From NCBI GenBank assembly GCA_025451715.1, contig JANWJY010000173.1, forward strand, positions 1 to 15,043: DNA of 15,043 nucleotides, read 5' to 3'. The notes under the pieces were generated by a model. That model saw only the letters and a list, made by a program, of their open reading frames with translations, searched no databases and was not told where the DNA came from. Below are positions 5,900-12,675 of the stretch, piece after piece. Position 1 is the stretch's first letter. Each line of letters opens with the position of its first letter. Position numbers and translations under genes: made by a program. Origin of the DNA: Fimbriimonadaceae bacterium. Lineage in GTDB: Bacteria; Armatimonadota; Fimbriimonadia; Fimbriimonadales; Fimbriimonadaceae.

Positions 5900-6946
5900 T
5901 TACATGATACGCGCTACGACGGCGTCGCCCATCTCGGCGGTCCCGACCATTCGGCAGCCTTCCTCCGCGATGTCTCCGGTCCTGAACCCGTCTTCTAGAG
6001 CCCTCTCCACCGCAGCCTCGATCCTGTCAGCGTTTCCGGCGTCGTCAAGCGAGTACCGCAGCATCATCGCAGCGCTCAGGATGGTCGCCAGGGGGTTCGC
6101 CTTTCCTTGGCCGGCAATGTCGGGCGCAGACCCGTGGATCGGCTCGTAGACGCCGAACTTCGTAGCCCCAAGCGAGGCCGAGGGCAGTAGCCCGAGCGAG
6201 CCGGTGATCATCGAGGCCTCGTCCGAGAGGATGTCACCGAACATGTTCTCAGTCAGGATCACATCGAACTGGCCCGGGTCGCGCACGAGCTGCATCGCGC
6301 AGTTGTCGACCAGCATGTGGCTGAACGATATGTCCAAGTTCTCCTGTGCAAATTGGGACACAACCTCGCGCCAAAGGCGGCTCGTCTCAAGCACATTGGC
6401 CTTGTCCACGCTGACGATCCTCTTCGAGCGGGCTCGGGCGATGTCGATAGCCACCCGGGAGATCCGTTCCACCTCGGAGCGCGAGTAGACGCACGTGTCG
6501 AGCGCGACGTCGCCCTTCCTCTCTCGCGGCTTCCCGAAATAGATGCCTCCCGTCAGCTCGCGCACCACCACAAGGTCCATTGCTCCGTTCTTAATCGGAG
6601 AAGCGTGCAGCAAGGGTTTCAATGTGCGAGCGGGACGGATGTTCGCAAACAGGCCCAGCTCTCCGCGCAATCGCAACAGCCCGCCGATCTCTGGCCTCTT
6701 CTCTAGCGGCTGCACCGAGTCCCACTTCGGCCCGCCGACAGCGCCCATCAGCGCGGCGGCGCATTCCCGGCAGAGCTCAAGGGTCTCTTGAGGAAGAGGA
6801 TCGCCCGTCGCGTCGTACGCCGCACCGCCGATCATCGCCTCTTCGAACGAAAGATCGGCCCCGCTAGCCTTCAGGACCTTGACCGCCTCGGCGGTGACCT
6901 CTGGCCCGATCCCATCGCCGGGCAGGACCGCGATTCTCTTCGACAT
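5900..6946 (-). CDS. leuB: 3-isopropylmalate dehydrogenase
   Basis: Cytosolic NAD-dependent oxidative decarboxylase of (2R,3S)-3-isopropylmalate to 2-oxoisocaproate, the third step of leucine synthesis. 348 residues, normal length. Visible signatures: LPGDGIGPEV (8-17), RGELGLFANIRP (94-105, substrate-binding arginines), RELTGGIYFG (129-138; LeuB-type rather than isocitrate dehydrogenase), DKANVLETSR (181-190), the metal-binding TENMFGDILSDEASM (about 232-246) and the NAD-binding EPIHGSAPDIAGQGKANP. The ATG at 6946 is chosen because MSKRIAVLPGDGIGPE is the expected N-terminus. A longer in-frame opening would add 69 residues overlapping the upstream gene. No clear Shine-Dalgarno; it starts 8 bases after the upstream stop. 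No leuA, leuC or leuD is in the window. Confidence 0.97.
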   Translation of the reverse strand: MSKRIAVLPGDGIGPEVTAEAVKVLKASGADLSFEEAMIGGAAYDATGDPLPQETLELCRECAAALMGAVGGPKWDSVQPLEKRPEIGGLLRLRGELGLFANIRPARTLKPLLHASPIKNGAMDLVVVRELTGGIYFGKPRERKGDVALDTCVYSRSEVERISRVAIDIARARSKRIVSVDKANVLETSRLWREVVSQFAQENLDISFSHMLVDNCAMQLVRDPGQFDVILTENMFGDILSDEASMITGSLGLLPSASLGATKFGVYEPIHGSAPDIAGQGKANPLATILSAAMMLRYSLDDAGNADRIEAAVERALEDGFRTGDIAEEGCRMVGTAEMGDAVVARIM

Positions 6947-6954
6947 CGCGCCGA

Positions 6955-8112
6955 TTATGGCAGGCGACGAACGAGCGACCCTGAGAACGGCTGACCGCCA
7001 TATGTGATTCGCCGAACGAAGAGAGCACCAAACGATTCGTACGCGACCCAGTTGCCGTCGTCGCACATCCACGAGTTGCCGGCCTGTCCCGCGATCAAGA
7101 CGCCATCGCGGCCGAACGGCTCCGCCTCGTCGCCCGTCAACCGCACCATCCACAGCGAGAACACGCCGTCTCGCCGCTCTTCGGACTGCACTTGCGCCGG
7201 CTCCTGTTTCGGATACACGACGTGGGGGAACACCTCAGGCCCGACATACGGGCCCCTCGACAGCACGGGTCGCAGGTTTGCGTTGCGAGGCATCAGTTCG
7301 AGCACTGGCGTGCCGGCCACCGGCGCGACCATCGACGCCTTGAGAAGAAAGCTCAAGACTGGAATCGAATCGAGAATGAACTCGCCGCTCGTTACTTTTA
7401 ACTTGAGCTCCACGGTCTGCTCAGCGGCAGCCTTTTCCAAAGATCTTGCAAGCGTGTATTCGCCTAGAAGTGCGCGCTCTTGCGTCGCTCCAGGGCTGGC
7501 AGAGAAGTACGCCGTGCCATCGACGGACCAACCGACGAACTCCGAACCCTGTGCCCATGCGGCAGCGACGTCGCGCGAGTACACGGCGCTCACCGCGCCA
7601 TCGAGCAGAACGATCGGCGTCCGTTCCTTGCCGTGGTTCACCGTGATAAGTGCGTGGTCCAGAGAAGGCGAGGCCTCGACGTGGATCCCGACCTCCGCTT
7701 CCTTGGGAAACTCCGAGGACCAGACTTCTCTTGCAGTCATTGACCGCGCGTCGATTGCGGTGACCGCCCAGTGCAGCCATTCACGCCCAACAACTGGGCG
7801 CGACGTCGCGATCAAATAAACCGGCCGAGAAGGAAGCCATGCTTCGTAGCGGACTTCCGTCCCGTCGGTGAACCGAATCGCTGGCTTCGCCTTTCCGGAC
7901 TCCTGGTTGAAAACGCCAAGGTACTTGCCGTCCACGTCGGAGGCGTAGAACACGAGCGCCTTGCCCTCGCCTTGCCAGTACACCTGCGTCACGCCGACCG
8001 CCACCGCAACTGGCGTCGACAGCTCGACCTTCTTTCCGGCGACACTCAGTCCGCCTTGGGCCAAGACAGCGACCGGGACGACTGCGAGAACGACTGCAGA
8101 GAAGCACCGCAT
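6955..8112 (-). CDS. Exported beta-propeller-like protein of unknown function
   Basis: 385 residues. MRCFSAVVLAVVPVAVLAQG is a short signal peptide with a likely cleavage after AVLA (about residue 18), so the protein is secreted or periplasmic. The rest is beta-rich with repeated patterns like TQVYWQGEGKALVFYASDVDG and WSVDGTAYFSASPGA. These resemble the TolB/WD40-like PD40 repeats of propellers, but no catalytic motif is seen and family membership is only suggestive. It is the first gene of the operon ending at trmFO. The ATG at 8112 has no Shine-Dalgarno, and a perfect TATAAT sits 6 bases upstream, implying a leaderless transcript that starts at or next to the ATG. Confidence 0.8.
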   Translation of the reverse strand: MRCFSAVVLAVVPVAVLAQGGLSVAGKKVELSTPVAVAVGVTQVYWQGEGKALVFYASDVDGKYLGVFNQESGKAKPAIRFTDGTEVRYEAWLPSRPVYLIATSRPVVGREWLHWAVTAIDARSMTAREVWSSEFPKEAEVGIHVEASPSLDHALITVNHGKERTPIVLLDGAVSAVYSRDVAAAWAQGSEFVGWSVDGTAYFSASPGATQERALLGEYTLARSLEKAAAEQTVELKLKVTSGEFILDSIPVLSFLLKASMVAPVAGTPVLELMPRNANLRPVLSRGPYVGPEVFPHVVYPKQEPAQVQSEERRDGVFSLWMVRLTGDEAEPFGRDGVLIAGQAGNSWMCDDGNWVAYESFGALFVRRITYGGQPFSGSLVRRLP

Positions 8113-8118
8113 GCCATT

Positions 8119-8124
8119 ATTATA
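8119..8124 (-). promoter_or_regulatory. -10 promoter element (TATAAT) for the leuB-trmFO operon, probably leaderless
   Basis: Perfect TATAAT on the minus strand (8124-8119) in the 42-base gap after yjbQ, followed by AATGGC and then the ATG at 8112. Transcription normally starts about 7 bases after the -10, which lands on the start codon. No clear -35 is seen. Confidence 0.6.
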
Positions 8125-8154
8125 GTGGAGCAGGCCCCGAGGTGGTTCCGTAAC

Positions 8155-8565
8155 TTACTCGCCGATCACCTTAATCACGACCCGCTTCTTCCGGCGCCCG
8201 TCGAACTCTGCATAGAAGACCTGTTGCCACGGGCCGAGGTCCAGCTTGCCCGCCGTGATCGGTAGCACGACCTGGTGGTGCATCACCAGGTTCTTCAGGT
8301 GCGCCTCGCCGTTGTCCTCGCCCGTGCGGTGGTGGCGGTAGTCCTTCTTCGGAGCAAGCCCGTTGAGCCACTCCTTGATGTCTTCGATGAGCCCATCTTC
8401 CCAGTCGTTGACGTAGACGGCCGCCGTGATGTGCATCGCGCTCACGAGCGCCATGCCCTCTTTCACGCCCGACTTCGCGACCGCACTCGCCACTTCGTCG
8501 GTGATACGCACGAACTCCTCCTGCTTCTTCGTCTCGAACCACAGGTACTCGGTATGGGACCTCAT
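8155..8565 (-). CDS. yjbQ: YjbQ/UPF0047 family protein
   Basis: 136 residues of the YjbQ (UPF0047) family, a small trimeric beta-barrel protein. E. coli YjbQ has been reported to have weak thiamine-phosphate synthase activity, but the physiological role is unsettled. Hallmarks: MHITAAVYVND (44-54; usual HTTAAVxVNE), DYRHHRTGEDNGEAHL (75-90) and VVLPITAGKLDLGPWQQVF (99-117; the family signature GxLxLGxWQ), then EFDGRRKKRVVIKVIGE to the end. The ATG at 8565 has no Shine-Dalgarno; TAGAAT lies 6 bases upstream, suggesting a leaderless mRNA. Divergent from accD across 59 bases; 42 bases upstream of the next gene, which has its own promoter. Confidence 0.95.
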   Translation of the reverse strand: MRSHTEYLWFETKKQEEFVRITDEVASAVAKSGVKEGMALVSAMHITAAVYVNDWEDGLIEDIKEWLNGLAPKKDYRHHRTGEDNGEAHLKNLVMHHQVVLPITAGKLDLGPWQQVFYAEFDGRRKKRVVIKVIGE

Positions 8566-8571
8566 CAGCCC

Positions 8572-8577
8572 ATTCTA
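8572..8577 (-). promoter_or_regulatory. Candidate -10 element (TAGAAT) for yjbQ, probably leaderless
   Basis: TAGAAT on the minus strand (8577-8572), then GGGCTG, then the ATG at 8565. The 6-base spacing is identical to that of the TATAAT before 8112. Confidence 0.5.
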
Positions 8578-8609
8578 GTCCGCGCTCCGCTCCGGTTTTC
8601 ACCCCCAGG

Positions 8610-8615
8610 TATCCT
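8610..8615 (+). promoter_or_regulatory. Candidate -10 element (TATCCT) for accD
   Basis: TATCCT 9 bases before the accD ATG at 8625; no Shine-Dalgarno lies between, so a 2-3 base leader at most is implied. The -35 region is not recognisable. Tentative. Confidence 0.3.
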
Positions 8616-8624
8616 GACCCCAAT

Positions 8625-9449
8625 ATGCGCCATGGTCGCGCGGCCAAAGCGGGCACCAGCTTTGTCCAGTGCCAGCAGTGTAAGAAGACGCTCTTCGCCG
8701 CGGAGTTCGAGACGAACCTGCGCGTGTGCGGACATTGCGGGCACCACCACAGGCTCACCTACGACCAGCGCATCCGCTACACGTTCGACGAGGGCTCGTT
8801 CATTGAATTGGACCAAGAGCTCCGCAGTGCGGACCCTCTCCAGTTTCCAGAGTACCTCGACAAGCACGCGCAGTCTGTCGCGAAGACGGGGCTGCAGGAC
8901 AGCGTCATCAGCGGCACGGCAATGATCGAAGGGATCAAGGTCGCGACCGCAATCGCGGACTTCCACTTCATGGGCGGCTCAATGGGGTCGGTCGCAGGAG
9001 AAAAGTTTACGCGCACGCTCGAGCGCGCGGCCAATAGTAGCGTCCCGGCGGTCATCTTCTGCGCGTCCGGCGGCGCGCGCATGCAAGAGGGTCTGCTCAG
9101 CCTCATGCAGATGGCCAAGACCACTGCTGCGGTAGCCAAGTGCCAAGAAAAGCGCGTGCCCTACATCGCGGTGTTCACCGACCCGACGATGGCCGGCGTG
9201 CTCGCGAGCTTCGCGAGCGTCGCCGATGTGATCATCGCCGAGCCCAAGGCGCTCGTCGGCTTTGCCGGAGCGCGCGTCAGCAAGCAGGCGCAGGTGGGCA
9301 AGGCCGCCGACGACTTTCAGACCGCAGAGTTCGCTGCGCGCTCGGGGATGATCGACCGGATCGTCGAAAGGCGCGACTTGCGCACGACGCTGACGAATTT
9401 GGTGCAGATGCTCGGCGCGCATCTGAGGCAGGGGGCGAGCGTTGGCTAA
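8625..9449 (+). CDS. accD: Acetyl-CoA carboxylase carboxyltransferase, beta subunit
   Basis: Beta subunit of the carboxyltransferase that moves the carboxyl group from carboxybiotin to acetyl-CoA, giving malonyl-CoA for fatty acid synthesis; works as an alpha2beta2 complex with AccA. 274 residues. An N-terminal four-cysteine zinc ribbon (C16, C19, C35, C38 in QCQQCKK and RVCGHCGHHHRL) is followed by the crotonase-fold domain: DFHFMGGSMGSVAGEKFTR, FCASGGARMQEGLLSLMQMA, TDPTMAGVLASFASVADVII and EPKALVGFAGARV. The length is typical. The ATG at 8625 gives the usual short tail before the zinc ribbon. Its stop overlaps the accA start by 8 bases, consistent with equimolar, coupled translation of the two subunits. 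Confidence 0.97.
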   Translation: MRHGRAAKAGTSFVQCQQCKKTLFAAEFETNLRVCGHCGHHHRLTYDQRIRYTFDEGSFIELDQELRSADPLQFPEYLDKHAQSVAKTGLQDSVISGTAMIEGIKVATAIADFHFMGGSMGSVAGEKFTRTLERAANSSVPAVIFCASGGARMQEGLLSLMQMAKTTAAVAKCQEKRVPYIAVFTDPTMAGVLASFASVADVIIAEPKALVGFAGARVSKQAQVGKAADDFQTAEFAARSGMIDRIVERRDLRTTLTNLVQMLGAHLRQGASVG

Positions 9450-10416
9450 GTCTTGGAAGGAGTGGGAAAAGCCGGTGCTAGAACTCGACGAGTACATCGC
9501 AAAGCTCAAGGGCATCGCTGCACAGGAGACGAACCCCGACAAGCACGCACGTCTCGCAGCAAGGCTAGAGGAGTTCGAAAAGCGGCGCGACAACTTCATC
9601 AACATCCGCTACTCGCGTCTGGGACCGTGGGAAGAGGTCCTGCTCGCCCGGGCAGAACCTAGGCCGTACACGCTCGACTACATCACGCAGGTCTTCACCG
9701 ACTTCACCGAGCTCGACGGCGACCGACGCCACGGACAGGACCACGCGATCGTCGCCGGGCCCGCGAACTTCGAGGGCCGACCCGTGATGATCGTCGGCCA
9801 CCAGAAGGGAAGGGACATCAAGCAGCGAGCTTTCCGAAACTTCGCAATGTCGAAGCCCGAGGGCTACAGAAAGGCGATCAGGATGTTCGACATGGCCGAG
9901 CGGTTCCGCATGCCGGTCGTCACGTTCGTCGACACGCCGGCCGCAGATCCCGGAGTCGAGAGCGAGAGCCGCGGCATCAGCGAGGCGATCGCCGCGAGCA
10001 TGCTCAAGATGTTCGAGCTGACCGTTCCCATCGTGAGCGTCGTTATCGGCGAGGGCGGCAGCGGCGGCGCGATCGGCATCGCCTGTGGCAATAGGCTCCT
10101 GATGCAGGAGCACGCGATCTACAGCGTCATCCCGCCCGAAGGCTGCGCCGCCATCCTTTGGCGCGACGCCGACAAAGGCCCGCAGGCCGCGGCCGCGCTC
10201 AAGCTCACCGCACAGTCCGCGATGGAGCTGGAACTCGTCGACGAGATCCTCGAAGAGCCGTTCGGCGGCGCGCACCGCAACCCGATCGAAGCCGCGACGA
10301 CCGTGAGGGACGCAATCGAGCGGAACCTCATGGACCTCGACCGGATGTCGCCGGAAGAACTGAAGGATCACCGCTACAAGCGGTTCCGCAGCCTCGGAAA
10401 ACTGGAAACGGTCTAG
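9442..10416 (+). CDS. accA: Acetyl-CoA carboxylase carboxyltransferase, alpha subunit
   Basis: Alpha subunit of the same carboxyltransferase. 324 residues starting at a TTG (9442), supported by GGGGG about 6 bases upstream and by the usual AccA start WKEWEKPVLELDEYIAKL. An N-terminal helical arm is followed by the catalytic domain: MIVGHQKGRD, the oxyanion-hole region VIGEGGSGGAIG (201-212) and YSVIPPEGCAAILW (217-230). The stretch normally reading DTPGAYPG is DTPAADPG here (164-171), followed by VESESRGISEAIA, a noticeable departure at an otherwise conserved turn. It overlaps accD by 8 bases and converges with the PAP2 gene, the two stop codons interlocking over CTAG at 10413-10416. Confidence 0.97.
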   Translation: MAKSWKEWEKPVLELDEYIAKLKGIAAQETNPDKHARLAARLEEFEKRRDNFINIRYSRLGPWEEVLLARAEPRPYTLDYITQVFTDFTELDGDRRHGQDHAIVAGPANFEGRPVMIVGHQKGRDIKQRAFRNFAMSKPEGYRKAIRMFDMAERFRMPVVTFVDTPAADPGVESESRGISEAIAASMLKMFELTVPIVSVVIGEGGSGGAIGIACGNRLLMQEHAIYSVIPPEGCAAILWRDADKGPQAAAALKLTAQSAMELELVDEILEEPFGGAHRNPIEAATTVRDAIERNLMDLDRMSPEELKDHRYKRFRSLGKLETV

Positions 10417-11003
10417 TGCTCAGGGTGAGGAAGCTCGCGTATCCACCCGCGCCGCCTCCAGATCATGTAGCACACGGTTCCGAACGCAGTCCCGATCGCC
10501 GCACCACCGATCACGTCGGACAGAAAGTGCACGCCTACGTACACGCGGCTGAACGCGACCAGGGTCGCCCATCCCACGATCACCCAGCCGAACCACGCGT
10601 GCACCGACTTTCGCACGGCCCAAGCAAGAGCGACCGCGATCGCAAACGACGACACCGCGTGCCCGCTTGGAAAACTGTTCGATGCGGCGGGCGCGGTCTG
10701 ACCGCTCAGAACCTCGATGTACGAAGTAATAGGCTGCGCCCAAGAGAAGTTGCTCGGCCTGTCCCGCTCGACGAGGGTCTTGATCAACTGCCCGAACAGC
10801 CCAGACCCCACGCCGGCCACCAAAGCCATCAGCGCGTACGGCCGAAACTTGGAGAAGAAGCACAGCACGAACAGGATCGTAAACTTCACCTCGCCCCTGC
10901 CCGAGTCAGTGATCGCCACCATGATCGGATCGAGCCAGTCGCGATGCAGCCCCACGTGGATCGCGCGAAAAGCGTCCGTGTCGAACCGGTAGAACGGGTT
11001 CAC
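10413..11003 (-). CDS. PAP2-family membrane phosphatase
   Basis: 196-residue integral membrane phosphatase of the PAP2 superfamily. All three signature blocks are present: KTLVERDRP (75-83, KxxxxxxRP), SFPSGHA (110-116, PSGH) and SRVYVGVHFLSD (152-163, SRxxxxxHxxxD), with five to six hydrophobic helices around them. Members of this size dephosphorylate undecaprenyl pyrophosphate (BacA-independent lipid carrier recycling) or phosphatidic acid/phosphatidylglycerophosphate, and the sequence alone does not decide. The start is a GTG at 11003 (VNPFYRF), 18 bases after the rqcH stop and without a Shine-Dalgarno. It is the last gene of the GH2-rqcH-PAP2 run and converges with accA. Confidence 0.92.
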   Translation of the reverse strand: MNPFYRFDTDAFRAIHVGLHRDWLDPIMVAITDSGRGEVKFTILFVLCFFSKFRPYALMALVAGVGSGLFGQLIKTLVERDRPSNFSWAQPITSYIEVLSGQTAPAASNSFPSGHAVSSFAIAVALAWAVRKSVHAWFGWVIVGWATLVAFSRVYVGVHFLSDVIGGAAIGTAFGTVCYMIWRRRGWIRELPHPEH

Positions 11004-11021
11004 TGAGTTAACAGACGCGCG

Positions 11022-12605
11022 TCACTGCTCGATGTGGAGCGTCTTCTCCTGTGAATACGTCACGAAACCCGGCGCCGCCTTCTTCGGCTTGCGCACGTAC
11101 TTCCTCAGCGTATAGTCGACCGCGACGTATGAAGAGTGCTTGCTCGCGCTCTTCGAGACCGCGACCTTCGCTGCAAAGATCAGGTCATCCTTCTGCACCC
11201 GCGTCGGCTGGTTCTGCGTCTGCAGCAGCACGTGCGCCGACGTCACGCCGCGAACGTGGAACCAATAGTCGTTCGGCCGCCCCAGCTTTTGCGTCAGGTA
11301 GTCGTTGCTCGTCGCGTTCTCGCCGTACAGCACCTTCCACCCGCCGGGCGAGACCAGCTCGCGCACTGAGTTGCCCTCGAAGGGCCGCTCTTCACGAGAG
11401 TGCGAGACCACTTGGTGGTGCAGCCACCGCTTTCCGTCCGCTTCAGCTCGTGCGCTTTCGACGCCCTCAAACGTCGTGGTGGCTTCGAGTCGCTGCACGA
11501 GCATAGTGAGCTCTTCGCGGTCGCGCTCGATTCGCAACTTCTGCCCTCGCACGCCTTCCGCACCCTCTTTCGCCCTCTTCGCCTTCGCAAAGAGCCGCTG
11601 CGCGTTTTCGACCGCGCTCTTCATCGGATCGAGCGCGATCGTGACGGGCTTTCCGTCATATCCCGGCACGGTCAGCTCTTTGTCGCCCGGCGAAACCTGG
11701 TGCTGGTAGGCGAGGATCAGTTCGCCCTTTTCCTGCTTCTCTCTCGCCCGCGCGGCAGCGTCGAGCGCCTCCTCAAGATCCGCGAGTGCCCGGTTTCTCG
11801 CGTCCATCACCCGCTGCAACTGGGCACGCAAAGAAGACTGAGCGACCGTGAACCGGTCGGATTCGATGAACAGCGCGAACGATTGCTCGATCGCTTGGCT
11901 GACCGACTCCCTCGGCACCGCGTTCTTGTAGAGCGTCACGAGAGAAAGCGGGTACGCGCCGCCTCCGTCTGAATATGAGGCCGACCACGCGTGCGCGCGC
12001 ACGGCCGACTGCACCGCGGACAGTGATACGCCCGACGCGATCAGCGCGCGCAAGAACGGCGACGCTCCCTCGAACTCCTTAAGGTCGTCGCCTTCACCCG
12101 CCTCCAACAGGGACCGTCGAGGCTCAAACGGTGGCGGCTCGTACCCCCGACCCGGGATGATCGGCCTCTTGCTCTTTCCTGCGCCGACCACCTTCGCCGC
12201 CCCGAGCACCTTCCGCCCCGCGTCCACGAGAACGAGGTTCGAGTGCTTCCCCATAATCTCCGCGACGAGCTGCACATCCCCGTCCGACGACGAGAAACCG
12301 ATGTCCAACACACGATCCAACCCGCGCTGCCGCACGAACTCCACCCGTGCATCGGTCAGGTGCTTCCGCAGCGCCATGCAGAACGGCGGAGGCGACTGCG
12401 GAGAGTCACCGCGGCGCGTCAACAGGTGCGCCCGCGCATACCGCGCGTCGCACGAGAGCAACAGCCACTCCTCGCGCCCGCGATAGATCGCCAGCCCGAC
12501 CGTGCTCGCGTCCCACTGCACCACGCGCTGTACGCGGCCGCCGACCAAGCACTGGGCTTCGTCGACGACCGCAGCCAGACACAACGAATCAAACGGAACA
12601 CGCAT
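11022..12605 (-). CDS. rqcH: RqcH, ribosome-associated quality control NFACT protein
   Basis: Bacterial homologue of Rqc2/NEMF: binds the 50S subunit carrying a stalled peptidyl-tRNA and, with tRNA-Ala, adds C-terminal alanine tails that target the peptide for degradation. Domains in order: NFACT-N (about 1-200, PFDSLCLAAVVDEAQ start, FCMALRKHL at 75-83), a coiled-coil middle (about 250-400, e.g. AREKQEKGELI, KRAKEGAEG), and NFACT-R (about 415-527; LYGENATSNDYLT, DYWFHVRG). The Asp-Arg pair needed for tRNA/tailing is present in LDRVLD. From the ATG at 12605 it falls at residues 97/98, the same numbers as the DR motif of Bacillus RqcH. Another ATG lies two codons upstream (12611), but the purine-rich AGGGG sits 7 bases before 12605 and only 1 base before 12611. 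The ribosome site comes from a repeat hairpin. Confidence 0.95.
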   Translation of the reverse strand: MRVPFDSLCLAAVVDEAQCLVGGRVQRVVQWDASTVGLAIYRGREEWLLLSCDARYARAHLLTRRGDSPQSPPPFCMALRKHLTDARVEFVRQRGLDRVLDIGFSSSDGDVQLVAEIMGKHSNLVLVDAGRKVLGAAKVVGAGKSKRPIIPGRGYEPPPFEPRRSLLEAGEGDDLKEFEGASPFLRALIASGVSLSAVQSAVRAHAWSASYSDGGGAYPLSLVTLYKNAVPRESVSQAIEQSFALFIESDRFTVAQSSLRAQLQRVMDARNRALADLEEALDAAARAREKQEKGELILAYQHQVSPGDKELTVPGYDGKPVTIALDPMKSAVENAQRLFAKAKRAKEGAEGVRGQKLRIERDREELTMLVQRLEATTTFEGVESARAEADGKRWLHHQVVSHSREERPFEGNSVRELVSPGGWKVLYGENATSNDYLTQKLGRPNDYWFHVRGVTSAHVLLQTQNQPTRVQKDDLIFAAKVAVSKSASKHSSYVAVDYTLRKYVRKPKKAAPGFVTYSQEKTLHIEQ

Positions 12606-12612
12606 AGTCATT

Positions 12613-12675
12613 CCCCTCTCCCTTCTGGGGGAGAGGGGCTAGGGGTGAGGGGTTGGCCCTCGCTCAACCCTCACC
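12613..12675 (-). repeat. Short copy of the C/G-rich repeat at the GH2/rqcH junction, forming two hairpins
   Basis: A perfect 10-bp stem, CCCCTCTCCC (12613-12622) with GGGAGAGGGG (12629-12638), 6-base loop, is followed by GGTGAGGGGTTG (12644-12655) facing CAACCCTCACC (12665-12675), an 11-bp stem with one bulge. On the minus strand the GH2 stop codon (12641-12639) touches the first stem. The 3' arm of that stem is the Shine-Dalgarno of rqcH. There is no U-run, so a strong intrinsic terminator is unlikely. Sequence is shared with the long copy in trmFO. Confidence 0.7.

Noticed and set aside
6947..7153. 69-residue N-terminal extension of leuB
   Set aside because: The extension overlaps the exported-protein gene and is Arg-rich shadow sequence. 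The conserved LeuB N-terminus starts at 6946.
10158..11006. Long plus-strand open frame across the accA 3' end and PAP2
   Set aside because: Shadow of two genes with complete motif sets; its protein is Arg/His/Pro-rich with no recognisable domain.
12613..12638. Rho-independent terminator after GH2
   Set aside because: The 10-bp stem is strong, but no run of T follows on the minus strand, and the rqcH start codon comes 7 bases after the stem. A ribosome-site hairpin fits better, though partial termination is possible.
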